The notes beneath the pieces were generated by a model, which did no database searches, was not told where the DNA came from, and worked only from the letters and a program-made list of their open reading frames with translations. Of a stretch of DNA of 64,000 nt, positions 1-13,453 are shown in pieces. The DNA is taken from contig JACBWW010000020.1 of assembly GCA_020086605.1 (NCBI GenBank), positions 10,119,449 through 10,183,448 on the forward strand. Reading direction: 5' to 3'. Each line of letters opens with the position of its first letter. The stretch's first letter is position 1. Position numbers and translations under genes: made by a program. The DNA is from Lanius collurio (taxonomy: Eukaryota > Chordata > Aves > Passeriformes > Laniidae).

Positions 1-3000
1 CCAAACTTTTTCTTGCTAAATTTGCTGATTCACTAAACAATGAAAAAGAAACAGCACTGAGTCCTTTTCCATGCTTCTCTATATTTTTTTCATTTTTCTT
101 GTTGATAAGATCATAAGCATAGAGCAGGAAAAGGGTGAATGAGTGCCTCCTAATTTGTCCCATCCTTTTTTGACAGAACTCTTCAAATTTACAGGAATTC
201 CACATTTAAAAATTGGTTATAATACTACTCGTTGAAAGAGAAATCAACAAGTAATATTATACTTTGTTCCTCTTTGGAATAGCAGGAATATTGTGTAGAA
301 TTTTATTATTATTGTTTCTTGTTTGATGACTTTCCAAATAGTTTTTTCAGGGCCATTGTTATGATGATGACAGCTACATTTAGCGATCTCAGAATATCTA
401 CTCTTACACTGAGGGAATTTGAAGCATTTAAAATACAATTCTAGGAAGACTAGATTCCCAGCTGTGCAGATTTGGAAACTTTGTCATAAATATCCCATGT
501 AAGATTTATTAAAGATCTGAATTCTGTACATTGATTTCCAATTTTAAAACTTCCTGTTTTTTCTTCCAGAACAACTATATTTAAAGCAGTTTAAAATTCC
601 TAATTTCAGAGGAATTTCTTGAATGAACTTCGGTAGAAAAGCAAAAAGATTATTTTGAAATGCAGTCAATGCAGACTAGAGTTTCCAGGGGAGTGGGCTG
701 TGGAGCAGAGCACATCCAACTTTCTCAGAACTTCCCCCACTCCACACACACACTTCAGGTATTTTGAGCCAGTAATCATTTTCTGCTGTCTCTCGCACAC
801 ACACAGCATGCTCTTCACTTAAATGTGTTCCAATAGTTTGCTGAATTATGTGCTAAGGGTTATATACAGAATTAATATGATTTTGAATACGTCTTAATGA
901 TGGAAAACACAATTCAGGTGGAATTTTTGTGACTTATTCCAAAGTTGTCATCCATAAAAAGCTATCCAATGGCTTTAATTTGTTATAGAAAACCAGCTTA
1001 TACCTAAAAGCACCTGAGATACACAAAACTGACAGGTTGACAGAAAGATGATGTTCTGATCATTTGTCTGAATAGTTCCACCATGCAGTAAATCAGCAAT
1101 TATTTCAGCAGAACTTTGAGAAGCCACTGCAACAGAATAGTCTTGCTGATAAATTCCTTGCTAGATGTCTATGAATTGTTCTAATAACTTGCCTGGAAAC
1201 TGAGCAACATGAAGTTTCAAACCTTTACTTTTTTTAAATATTTATTCAAATAACTCAGCCATAATTATATGTTCTTATGAACCTGGTAAATTGTCTCCAT
1301 ATGAATTTGACACCTGCGATGCATTTTTCCTGCTTCACCTCTGTATGAAAACAAAACAATCATAAAACAATCAAGAAACAGTTTTGCTAACTTTTGTTTT
1401 GTGAAATAAATCCAAAGAAACTCATGAAACAAATATTACATTTGTCTTAATTTGTGGACTTGAATCTGTCGATAAATGTCTATTAAAATGAAAACAACAC
1501 AGCAGCATTTGCCTTCCTCATGAGATTTAAATATCATCTTTGACCTCATACTTCTCTCTAACAGAAAAATCTTCTTTCCTTTCATGTATATTCTTTGCAT
1601 CTGAGGAGGTGAAAGGTTGTTCCAGCTCAGCTCTTAAAGTATAGTCTGATGATTGATCCATTTAGACACCTTAGATGTCCTTTTTTTTTGTCTAGTTTCC
1701 AAGAAAATGATAAAAATGGTTTCATAATAAATGGTGTTTTTCCCATGTGTTCTAGTCATTCATATGGGAAAGTATCCACAATGAGAAGAAAGTTATCACA
1801 GCCTCTGTTTATCAAAAGGAGACAGGAAAAAAATGTTTGTGATAAAAAGCAGGCTGGCAAAATGTTGGAAAACTTAATAAAGATTACAAAAATATTTTTA
1901 TTTTATTTTTTTTAGACAATACAGGAATGTAATACATAGGTGATACATAAGTTATTCAATCTGTAAATCTACTTAAGGCTTATATGCAAATATAATGTAT
2001 TGGTCAAGCACATTTAATGGATTTGTGTAAAAGTAGAATGGAAAAGATGGACAAAACCATCTTCCACTACAAAACAAAATTGCCTCTTGGTGCATTGAAA
2101 GGTGATAATTCAAATAAAGTCTTAGGACTTGTGAACAATTTACATATTCTCTCCTCTTTCTTCATGTTCTTGTCATCAATTTACAATATTTTGTTTTCAT
2201 TTACCCTCTTTTAAGAATTAGGATACTCTAAGAGAGAAAATATTGTTTTCTAGAAACAAAAAGAACCACAGATATGTCAGAAATATTTTACTATATCTTA
2301 CATCCTTTTTATTTCAGATTTGATTCTTTCTTAGTCCAGAATTAATCTTTTTCGAGTCATACTGCATAGATTTTATTATTTATATAGTGCAGAACCAAAT
2401 GACAATTTCATGAGACAGCCCCTAGCTAGCATCAATCTGACCATTTGCATCATGCTGTGATGTGCCATAAGGAATGGCAAACTCAGCTCCCAAAAGCAGG
2501 ATGGTCATTGGAGGATGACACTGCTTGGACTAATCAGCTCTATTTCTCAACATGCCCAATTAAAACAGATATATTCCAAAAATTATGCAGATACACTGAT
2601 GCATACGTGGAGGTGATATTTCTATAACATACTCCACTGTAGTGTAAGCTGATCTTCTTTTAATGTATAACTTGCTTAGCATTTGTGTACCTCTGCCTAA
2701 AACTTAGTCACCTGCTGTGTCAGCTTCAGAGTTATGGCAGCCTGTAGCCTTAAATTGTCCATTGGGACTGAAGTACATATTCAGCAGTTGTTTCAGTTTT
2801 ATAAATTTGAGTTATATCACTACTGATGTAGCAGAGATCTGAAAAGACTACAATCCTGCATTCAAAATCCTCAGTTAAGTGTTTTCAAAATATGTCTATC
2901 TCCATAGCAGCAGTGGACAATTTCCCAAATACAATGAAATTCACATAGCTGCATAAAGTACGTGGAAATGGTTTGCTATTGACTAGAGTGGCCTTAACTT

Positions 3001-3851
3001 ACACCTGGCTCTTCGTCAGTATTCCCTACTCAGCACAGTCAACAATCATGGCATAATACAGTATATAAAACTATTATACTTGCAGATTTCTGAAGGAAAT
3101 GTGATATTTCACAAAAAGTCTCATCCAAAGCAAGGCAGGAATCAGAAACAGTCTAACCTTTAAGTTCGATGTGATTTTGATGATGACAAAACCATATCTT
3201 AAGTAAAATACATGGAGCTAGTCCCTCACATGAGTAACAAAAAGTGATAGAATGAAAGAGTTTGACATGTTCAATATCCATACACCAATGACATCTTACA
3301 GGCAGAAAAGGTTAGAGCACTACAAATGGTGCTAGTTATTTTGCTTTTGCTACAAAAAAGTGTAAAGAAAACCATCTATCTTCTGAATTAGCATAACACT
3401 AGTTTCACCATGAAATAAAAAAAAAGCAAAAAAATTTGTTTTGGACCAGTAATGTGTTCCCTGAAAATTTTAGTTTTCTTAAGAAAACTCTGAACATTTT
3501 TTTTCTAGGATTTCTGTTTTTGATTTTGGCTTGTTTCTTGCTGAAACTAAGCTATCACTTGACAGTTTTAAACAGTCTCAGCAACATTATTTTTTTCCCT
3601 TTTGTCCTAAAATGGAAAGTGTGTTAGATCTTGAGCATTCACCTTGTACTAGGAGAGGATCAGTTTATTTAGATCCTGATAGTTTATTTTTCTCTTAAGG
3701 ACATAAATGAGGAACACAGCAACAGTCTTTGAAAAAAGCTTCTTTTTGTATTTAATATGACTCTTCTATCCAACGATTCAAGCCCACCAGCTTTTACCTT
3801 AGCTACCACACACACACACATAAAGAACAAATTATCACTCTAAACATAATA
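1..3851. other. AT-rich unique sequence, no gene seen
   Basis: No reading frame here has the length or composition of a coding exon; the longest are under 90 codons and match nothing I recognise. Only very short CA runs are present (743-753 and 796-804). No CR1 end or LTR end was found before the CR1 that begins at 3852. I see nothing else to annotate. Confidence 0.6.
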
Positions 3852-4296
3852 GCAAGTCCAGAGGTGGGCCACAAAATTGATCAGAGGGATGGAGCTTCTT
3901 TCCTGTGAAGGAAGGAAGGCTGAGATAATTGTGTATGTTCAGCCTGGAGAAGAATTTGGAGTGACCTATTTATGGCCTTTCAGTATCTGAAGGGAGCCTG
4001 CAGGAAAGATGCAGAGGAACTTTTTGCAAGGGCATGTAGTGACAGGACAAGTGTGAGCAGATTCAAACTGAGAGTAGGATTAAGCTAGATATTAAGAAAA
4101 AAATTCTTTATTGTGAGTGATGAGGCACTGGAAGAGGTTGTACAGAGAAGGTCTGGATGCCATCCTGGATGTGTTTAAGGCCAGGCCAGATGGAGCTCTG
4201 AACAACCTCAATTAGTGAGAGATTCCTTGTCCATGGCAAGGGATTGGAACCAGATAATTTTTGAGGTCCCTTCCAACCTAGGCCATTCTATGACAT
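3852..4296 (+). mobile_element. CR1 LINE fragment, 5'-truncated, 3' end present
   Basis: Remnant of a CR1 non-LTR retrotransposon on the plus strand, covering the last part of ORF2 and the 3' untranslated region. Landmarks in CR1 order are the 'ccagaggtgggccac' block at 3858, 'ttcagcctggagaagaa' near 3938, 'aagggcatgtagtgacagga' near 4027, 'gatattaagaaaaaaattcttta' near 4087, and the 3' landmark 'aggtcccttccaacc' at 4264 followed by a decayed ATTCTATGAC terminus. Frameshifts and stops leave no usable frame, so it is an old dead copy. The missing 5' part is the usual CR1 state and reflects incomplete reverse transcription. A possible LTR starts almost immediately downstream. The CR1 family call is firm; the subfamily is not assigned. 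Confidence 0.93.
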
Positions 4297-4302
4297 AGAT
4301 GA

Positions 4303-4790
4303 TGTTCCCTTGAAATTCTTCTCAGGCTGAACAAAGACACTGGACCATGTGTCTGGAACTCTTATGTTTTATTGTACAGTTGCCATAACTGCAGCAACCA
4401 GCCCACTATTTAGACTGGAAAGGTGTTGGTTAACAAGCCCTTAAATTCTCAATAGATTTTACCAAAAGCGGAGGCTAACAAGCCCTAAATTTTATACAGT
4501 ACACTTCAATAACTTCTTGTGTCCCACAAAAAACTGCTCAAGGGGTGCTGGCTAACAAGCCACAACACACTTTCACAAGCTCCCCCATCCCACAAGAAAC
4601 CTCAGTAAGGACTATGGGGAAGAATACAATAGCTGTGCTTTGCCTAGGCAATGCAATGGAAGAAAACAAAGATTATCGCCAGCCCTTAGGTCCTGCCTTT
4701 GTCCTGCCAGGTGGATTATCTGGAGCTGAGGTTGTGGGTTCCCTATCCACTTCCTTTCATAGTAAACCTGGGCATGCAGCTTATGTAAAC
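4303..4790 (-). mobile_element. Probable LTR-derived segment, antisense, with repeated U3 motif
   Basis: On the minus strand this segment has the order expected of an LTR. A TATA-like GTATAAA lies at 4497-4491, and an AATAAA polyadenylation signal at 4373-4368, about 125 bases downstream. Upstream of the TATA box the minus strand repeats a 'ggcttgttagcc' motif: the plus-strand copies 'gctaacaagcc' lie near 4470 and 4550, with a weaker copy near 4430, spaced about 40 and 80 bases. Repeated upstream motifs are common in retroviral U3 regions. No TG...CA ends with a matching target duplication were found, so both boundaries are approximate and the right end could reach about 4930. I do not recognise the family. 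Confidence 0.4.
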
Positions 4791-6811
4791 TAGATTTTTT
4801 ATGCTATTTTGTTCATGCATGCACAGCCAGTTCTTCTCCAGGGAGTCTCAAGAGGACCACAAATTGACTCAGAACAGCTTTGTCTCACCTCTGCAGGACC
4901 CTCTCCTCAAATCATACCTTTCCTGTAGCAATACTCAGAAAATTTGAGACAGAAAATGCTTAGGTTTAGCCCTCTACAATGGCCTAGCAGCAAAATGAAT
5001 TTTCTCATCTGTTATAATCTGGTAACATCTGAAATAGAGGGCTAGAAGGCATATACACGTCCCATGGATTATTTGTAAAAGATAAATTAGGTCTTGTGCT
5101 CCATAGTGGTTATATTAACATAAAGCCTTGAATATAAATACATAGAAAAGTACTGCAAAAACTTAAATTAATAAAAATTATGCAACTTTAATTATTACTT
5201 TCAAGTATGCTTGAAAGCTTGCCATTTTGGTGGATGCTTTTATTGTGGATAATTCCTTTCTTTAAATGCTACTGGTGATCTTTTTCTGTCACCTTCAGTG
5301 ACAAAATTTCTTATCTTCAGCATAATAACACTTGTTGTTAGGATACCATGAAAAAAGAAGTCAGCTTTTAGCTTCAATATACTGGTCAAATTAGTGACAT
5401 ATATTTCCCCCATTATTAAAAACAAAGATAAATAAATAAAAAACCAACCACAACAACAAACCAAACAAAAAAAAATCTGGCAAAGACAAAATATCATACT
5501 GTTCAAAACCAAGCAAATTTCATCAAAATCGTGGTTATGATATTTAGGATCAAGATTGTCCATATGCAAGGAGGGGATATGACCAGATGTGACCAAAGAA
5601 GCTAAAATAAAGGCTAGAGTTTCATCCAGCTGTATTTCAATATTTATACTTCAGTTTGCAAATGGCAGTATGATTCAGAAAAGTATAAATCCTCCCCTTA
5701 TTATACGGTGAGGATGTTCTCATGAATATTCTTTTCATTAATTGCCAAATCATATGTAGTTATTGTCTCAGGAAATCTACTTTCAGGGATCAAAAATAAT
5801 ACCTAATGTGTTTTGAATAGTTATTCTGTACTACAGGCACTCATGCTGAGTTTATTCTTGGACAACTTGAGTGATGGATGAGTTCTTTACCCATCCATCT
5901 CTAGGGTAACGTGGTCCTAAAAGCTGTGCTGAGACAGTTTAGAACTCTCTAATAGTTTTGTTATTTATTTCCTTATGTGACAAGACATTAGGAATCTTAG
6001 AAAAATTGTGACAATTTATCATGAAGACGTTAATAAATATAGGTTTTGAGCAAAAATTGTATTCTACCTATATTTCTACTTGTAAATCTTTTCTCTGGCC
6101 ATAAAACCAGATTATGTAATCAAATATATTAATTATTTAAATTGTTTATTATATGTTTACCAGTAGTAAGTATTGGCCTGCATGTTGCTTTCAAAGTGGG
6201 TTTCCTGGCAGAATCTAAAATCCATAGTTCAAACATTATTGAGTAGCTCATATTGAGAAACGGTCTGTAATGCATGTTTGTGCTTTCTGATGAGTGAAAT
6301 GTTTCAATAACTGAATTTGCAATTGTTGAGCGAAAGCTCGTTTTCTACTCATATTCTTAAGTATTTTCAATTTTGGTACTCAGCTGATTATTTACAAAGC
6401 TCTTAGTATGTTTCAGGATGCACACAGCCAACTTTCACTCCAGCAGCATTTTTCTTTTTCACCTTCTCCATATGAGCAAAGGTCTTATGCTGGAGAAAGA
6501 AGAAAGAATTTATTGCTGGAAATAGAATTTCCAGAGGCAGAGATATATTCTCTAGCAAGAGGATGAGGAAACTGTAGTTTGGAAGTCTTTTTTTTTGGTG
6601 ATGTATTTGAGAATGCAAAGAGAGTTTGTCCCAAATGAACGTCAAAGATTATTTAGAGTGTCTTAAAGAATAATCTATGAAGAGAACTGATTTGCACTCC
6701 CTTGACTGCTTGATTTACATCTACTGCAAAAAGTCAATAACCAGGAGAGAGAGGAGAAAACTTTATTTGACTCAGTCATATCTGAAATGAGCTCCTATAT
6801 TTAAGTTCATT
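4791..6811. other. AT-rich unique sequence, no gene seen
   Basis: No coding region or recognisable repeat. An A-rich, CAA-rich simple stretch lies at about 5425-5475. A 118-codon minus-strand frame at 5240-5596 crosses this low-complexity stretch and has hydrophobic, AT-driven composition; I regard it as chance. Confidence 0.55.
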
Positions 6812-6945
6812 GCAGAATCACAGAATGGAAGGGACCACAATGGGTCATCTGGTCCAACCTCCCCGCTCAAGCAGGGTCATCTTAGAGCACATTGCATAGA
6901 ATTGCATTCAGACAGTTCTTGAATGTCTCCAGTGAAGGAGAGGGG
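6812..6945 (-). mobile_element. CR1 LINE 3'-end fragment, antisense
   Basis: Antisense CR1 3' end. It starts with the inverted terminus 'cagaatcacagaatgg' at 6813, then 'gaagggacc', 'tctggtccaacctcc' and 'ctcaagcagggtca', and continues to 'gaatgtctccagtgaagg'. This block order fits the CR1 group whose 3' region reads 'ctgctcaagcagggtcacc'. Similarity fades after about 6945, so only some 130 bases of the 3' region survive or can be aligned by eye. Noncoding remnant. Confidence 0.88.
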
Positions 6946-9900
6946 GCCAGGTACTTTATGTGATATTGAAAGCTTTGATTACAAAGGCTGTGGCTCTTAT
7001 GCAAGGGCAGAATAGAGCCAAGGCACATCAGTTTTGCTCCCTCATAACCTTTTACCCCCATGAGCAGCCTATCATGCCTGAATTTTAATCCCTTTCTCAT
7101 GGAATTCCTTTTACAACATATACCATGGTTTTAGGCTTCATGCCTACACTACCAACCCTCTGGCACCCACTCATATCTCTTTTGGTCATCTTAATTGTCT
7201 ATGAAATCTCACCCTGCAGTCATCTATTTTAGGAACTAATTTTTGTTTTCTATTGTTTTGGCACATCACTGTAGGAGAAAAAGATTTTATTTTGACAAGT
7301 GGGGTTGGGAGGAAGAGAGGTATAAAAAGGGCCATCCTTTTTTCAGCTTTTAAAGAATCAGCTAAAGCAGAAACTTAATTATATTTTGGAAAGGGAGTCT
7401 GGCTTTCTTGGGTAAATACTTCAAGCTATGCTTTCAGGATCATTTTGCACTGAGTGCTGGGCATTTCTTCTGTTTCCTTGTGCTTTGCTGTTAGGCCAAT
7501 GAGCCAAACTGTGCTTTACTAGGCACACTGCACACAAGTGACTCAATACTGTTTTGGGAGAATCTTGAAGATCTTGATGGGTGTCTCAGACTGTAGAATG
7601 AGTACAACATGTTAGTCTTGCAATATACAGGTCTGAAGGTGAAAATAAATGGAACAGTACGGCTTATACAGACATCACAGAAGTGTGCAAGTTTTCCTTC
7701 CTTTGAACAGAGAATACCAATAACCAACCTTCATATATGTTTTCTGCAAAAAAAACATCATGGCACATTATAATTTCCTTCCATCCATTCACACGTTCAT
7801 TTATTTGTTACTTCTGTAAATATCTCCTTATTCATTAAGTTGCTTTCTGAATATCAACTATAACCTTACCACATCATTATCTCCAGTATCTCAATATTGA
7901 GGTCAGAGGTGACTGACATTCTGAGTCAAAATATTGTAAAGGTCAGGCCTTATGGCTGAAAAACTAAATAAGTTATCTTAAATAATCCAGTCAGAATATA
8001 ACATCTAAAAAGAAGTCAAAATTCATGGAAGTACCTGTAACTGTTCCTGTAATCAAATCATATAACTATTTTGTACCAGTTCATATTGTTTTAATGAAAG
8101 CTCAGCCTTCATTTCCATTAAAAATACTATATTCAAACACTTTGTTTTGTTTTTCTAATTACTTCACCTTCCTTTTTTATAGTTGTCACTCATATCACTA
8201 ATATAAATTGACAAGGCTTCTATCTTTTAATTTTAGAGAGGGAAACAGTCACCATGCTTCTGTTACTCCTATGCTGAATTCTAGCTAAAAATCTCAATTT
8301 TCAAAAATAAATATTTTTAATCTGTTAAGTTTTAGTGATTTTCTGTATAGAATCATGAAAAAAATACACTGGATATCAATTCACGAAATCCCCTTATGCA
8401 ACTCCTTAGTTTGTGGTGGCTCTGTTATTCGATCTTCTTCACCCACAACTATTCTAAGGTATTTTTTTTATTTATTAGGGTAATTTTTTCATCTTCATCA
8501 GCCCTTCTAGGTAGTATTTACATGTTTTAAAATCACTAAAAATGAAAAAGAAAACTCAGACTACTAAAATTAGGTATTTGCAAAGGGTGAAGATCGGCCT
8601 AATGCAGGTAGTCTGGACAAGTTCCTGTAACCTATTTCACACACTTTCAAATCAGGCAGTCATTAATTAGTTCTGAAACAAAATTCTGCTTGTGGCTGCA
8701 TATTGGGTCTTAAATAAACTGTCTGTAGGCTGAGAAGCAATGAAATATCTTCTGTCAAATTCAGATTGTTCACAAGATCAATTAAGTAACTTTCAGTAGC
8801 TCCTAATTTTTATCAGGAACTGTAGATAGTCTACATTAAGCAAGTGAGAATATGATGAATAGAAATATCTGTATCTAATTCTCCAACATATCTTGTTTTA
8901 AACTTGCTACTACAGGGGTAAAAGAAGAAAAACACTCCAAAGATTTAAGACATGTTAACATACTTTCCACTTTTGTCTTTGTGTAAAATTCATGCTAATA
9001 CATTTGAAAGATTTCATTTTATTAGTCATGCTTATACTTGAAAATGTAGGCTTCTAAATTTCAGGTTATCAAAAAACAAGCATATGCAACAAATCCAAAT
9101 ATGAAAAAAATGTTTTGAAAGGCAATTCTTCATTGTGAACTTGGACTATATCACACCACAAGGCACAGCTACTGGTGTAAATACAATTTAGCTGCAGTGC
9201 ATATTTTGTTTGGATCACAGTAGTTAGTGAAAACATCTTTTCACATTTGTTTGTTACAAAACATCAATATGGTAGATGGCACACAATTTTATGAATAGGG
9301 AATATGCATTATATGGGTTTGATGGACCAAGATATTCTTATGGACATTTGTCAGAATAATTGGGCTCAGAGGTAAAAGACAATTTCGTTAATTAATCTGC
9401 ATTTTCTTTAAAATATAAATATTCCTTTTTATAATTAGCTTTTAAACAATATCCAAAAAGAGTGGATAGAAAACAAGCAGAGAGAGTCTCACATACCTCT
9501 TTATTAAAACCAGGAAGTTTTTATTTAATCACTGCTAGCGTTCTATATATTTATCAATAATACACAATTTTCTCTATACTTTCCTGCATGTAAAGGTAGG
9601 AAAAGATGTATGACATGAAAGTGTAGTCTTAAAACTGAATTTAAGGTCCATTTGCTATGGAACTTGGCTATTATTTACAGAAGCTGCCAGTCTGAATGTA
9701 ATTGGAAAAATCTCTATACAAAGACACCATAATTCAACATGGGACTAAGTTACATATTTAATATGATTTTTGCAAGTTTTAGTTTAAAAATAGATATATA
9801 CAGTAGGTGAAAAACATTCAAAGTATAGTTAAAAAAGGAAATTTTTTCCTGTGGTTTTCCTTATAGTAGATGGTGTTCTCTGTTGACAGAATATTAGCAT

Positions 9901-12227
9901 TTGTCTGAAAATATTCCATATTTCATGGAAAATATAACAAATGTGAAAATTAATAAACTTCCATTTGACAGGTATATTTCAATTTTTCAGGGGAAGGGCT
10001 CAATAAAAAAAGGAAGAAAGTGTTTTCCATATTATATAAGAAACAAGACAGCATAAGAGATCAGGAAAATTCCTTAAGATACTGTAATTTGAGATTTATT
10101 TTGGGAACTTCTTTTATAGCAATCATGAAACAAGCACAATGTCATTTCTGCAATGTTAAGAATATTTAAAGAAAAAACAAGAAAAAATTAAAAAAGCATC
10201 TCTTCACCTTAACAGGTGTTTGGTTTATTATGTTGACAGGTGTGAAGAGGTTTTGCAGAGCATCTGAAACAAACAGCATTTTCCTGTGAGTAGTATCAAT
10301 CACAATCTACCTTATAGGGATTTACAATACATGGCACCAAAAGATGTGTTGGATAAACATGGGAGAGGAAACTCATTCAAGAGTTTCAAATACAAAGAAA
10401 ATACCTCTGTCTCAATACTGAAAATGTATTTGTGCCCCAAATGTTTAGAGAGGAGGAAGCACCCTAGGAAATTACTGTGTTCCTGCTGCTCCTTAGAGAC
10501 ATTTGCTTTTGGCTATTGCTAGAATCATCATAAATGTACCTTTCTCTAGATTAACCTTTCACCTGACATTGTACATCTTTTCTTCTGTTTTTACTTTCCT
10601 CATTATTCATGTTATGCTTACTAAAAGGTGAGAAAACATACAGTCTATACTTAAACAAAAATTTAAGTGTAAGAAAAGCAAAGGTGAAAACTCAAAAGAG
10701 CTAAATCTGTGTTCTTAGGCCCTTAAAGAGTAGGACAGATTCTGACGATGCTTTACTCTTTTTACATACTAATACAAAATCAAATGTACCTTTCATCTAC
10801 TTTTAGAGTAATTTAGATAAAAATATGAGGAAAAGTTTATTTTCATCCAGAGGGAAAGAAAATAGAAGCAAACCAAAATGTAGCTTTAAGAGAAAGTAAT
10901 ATTTTTACTTTCTGTAAATGCTATTTTTTCCTTGTAACACAGAGCAAGAATTCACATTGCACATGGTCAAAATTTTTTCCTTAAGAAATACACCGTATCT
11001 CAGCAACAGCACATGTACAGTGTATTGTTACAGCCACTTTCTCTCTTCTCCTCTTATATTTTTCTCTCAGAATAAATAAGCTTTTAGGACATCATGAAGT
11101 GCTGCTTTTGACATTTCTGTAGCTCTTTTGTTTCCATTTTCATCCCAGGAGATTTTGAGGTTCTTAATAGAAAAATTGACATTTTTAACATGAAAAGATA
11201 ATTTTATTTCTCTAAAGATGTTCCACCAAGTATATCAACAAGTTGTTATTTTACAATGGCGAGAGTACCACAGTCAAATAATTTATACACATTTAAAAAA
11301 TTAAAACTGGTTCCTCAATTATTTTATATATAGTTTTATAAATTACATCTTTGAATGTCATCATGAATATATCAAATGTGAAGAGGTAAATACTAAATAG
11401 CAATGTAGCCACACTTTTATGAAAATATGTAGATTTTGGCATCTCTAAAAACAATTGAAAATTAAGAAAAACCTCTCTTCTACACCCAAACAATTACAGG
11501 TTTTCTCTTTAAAAGTATGTTTTTCAAATTTATTTGGGGGGATGGATTTATATGCTTCCTTAGATATTTCAGTGATTTTTGTTCTCAGTCTCTGTTTCCA
11601 GATTTTCTACAATATGTTCTCAAAATGAGTTGAAGTCAGAATACAAAAACCAGAATAATCTGATCTATTAATAATTATAATAGTTAAACTTTTATGGACA
11701 ACATGCTAAAAGAAAAATTAAATCACTTTAATTTTCTCAATTTGTTACTCATTTGGATGGACTTCCACTGACATTTATAATGTTTAGAATTGCTGAAAGA
11801 AAAGATGAAAGACATGAATAATGCAAACACAGTAAAAATAAAACTTGAAAATATAGATTGATTTAATAAAATACATAATACACCAAGAAACAAAAAAAAC
11901 ATGGAACTATTTAGTATTTATATATTTCTATACAAGCATAAAAATATAGAAAGGTGTAGCATCATTGCTTTGTTACGTTTTTATGTGTCTGGTAAAAAAA
12001 ACAACTACATAACACATTCTTTTGCTCTGAAGAATGATGTGCAGCAAGCACTGCAAACACAGGGCAAGATAAGCTGTTTGGCAAAACTTATATTTTGTTC
12101 TTATTTTATTTTTATTCTCATGACAACCAGAGTAATAATCAGTAAGCATATTCCCCAAAGACGGACATAGAAGACCATATGAAAGAAAGTGACATATATA
12201 AATCAGCCACCAACATTATAGATGTTA

Positions 12228-12300
12228 GGCATAGTATAGAGTAGAATAGCAATGCACAGTACAGTGCAGTAGGGTGCATTACAGTGCTGTATTGCATTGA
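12228..12300. repeat. Short imperfect GTGCA/CAGT repeat with inverted symmetry
   Basis: The stretch contains several variants of 'gcacagtacagtgcag' and 'gtgcattacagtgctgtattgcat' in succession. The left half (starting 'caatgcacagtac') is roughly the inverse complement of the right half (ending 'gtattgcattg'), so an imperfect hairpin could form. There is no coding potential. Confidence 0.45.
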
Positions 12301-12671
12301 GTTCTATTTCACATATAATATAAAGTAATAGGGGTTTCAAACACAAAAAAAAAGAATCACAGGTTTTTTGAAGAGTTTTCTGATCATCCCCATTAAAAAA
12401 GTTGGAACTGGGTAGTAGTGCCAAGGCATTTTAAGTCACTGTGTCGAAATTAATAGGAACAAATTCCATCTACTTTGAGGTGATCCTAATTTGCACTAAT
12501 GGATAGCAAAAAATGACAGACATGCTTTATATTTTAAAAGCATAAAATAAAATATAATTTCTCTGAAACTGAAATCTGTGGAGTCAAATGTGATAATTTC
12601 TCTTGAAAAGAAAGAACTTGAAACATCACATATTATTACAAAGTGTCATAATTTTAAAAAAAAAGAACTAA

Positions 12672-12692
12672 TTTTTTTTTGTGTGTGTGTGT
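12672..12692 (+). repeat. T9 plus (GT)6 simple repeat
   Basis: Nine T followed by six GT dinucleotides. Ordinary microsatellite in an AT-rich background. Confidence 0.9.
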
Positions 12693-13453
12693 TTAAAAAT
12701 ACAGAGTTCTAAGAGACAAAGAATGATGAGCTGTTAACTGTAACTACATTCTATATTTTTCATCACAGATATATTTAAATATCAGCCAGTTTCTGGCACA
12801 AGCAGAAAACACTTTTATTTAGTTGACTCAAAGACACTTTTTTTCCCTCCTTAAGGTCATCATATTGATTCTGGAAAAATACTTTAAATATTAAATCTTC
12901 CAGTCAATAAGCTTAATACTGACCTAAAGAAGTCAATATATGCTTACTAGTAACAAAATAGTAACAGAATGTAGTTTGGTATACTCTGTTCTCTATAATA
13001 TTCTGCTTAAAATAGGAAGAGTAGTTTTCTGTTTTTAAAGGAGTATTCTTTCCTGGAACAATATAGTGGTAACATTTTTTAAACCATTGAAATTTTCAGC
13101 ATCCTCTGTTGCTGAGCAGAGTTCTGGAAATGTTGAAAATAAGATGAGCTGAACAACAGTTTTACAATCAACTCGGATGTTTCAAAAAAACTCTTTTCAA
13201 GGAGTGGTCACAGAAAAAAATTACAAAAACTTAATGTGCCAGAAGTAAGGACAAAAAAACCCACTCAAGTCTGAAACATAGAACTTTAATCTTATTGAAG
13301 ATATAAAACTCATGCTAAGGGTAATGTATATGATAGTTATCACAAATTACAGTATGCATTTATCAATACAGAAGTGTCAGCAATCTAGTGTTGTTAACAA
13401 CAACAATATTAATTGATACATACCTTGGGCTGTATGTCCTTAGAGAGACCTGT

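Larger units (their letters stand above)
6946..13453. other. AT-rich unique sequence, no gene seen
   Basis: About 6.5 kb without an identifiable gene or mobile element. Notable content is limited to a T9 run followed by (GT)6 at 12672-12692 and a short GTGC/CAGT-rich imperfect repeat at 12228-12300. All open frames are below 90 codons. The stretch 6946-7105 is somewhat richer in GC and directly abuts the CR1 end, but I could not align it to CR1. Confidence 0.55.

Noticed and set aside
4295..4796. TAGAT repeated at both sides of the possible LTR as a target duplication
   Set aside because: Using it would give ends without TG...CA; a five-base match at this distance is easily chance.
6946..7105. 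GC-richer stretch after the antisense CR1, considered as further CR1
   Set aside because: I could not match its blocks to the CR1 order beyond 6945.
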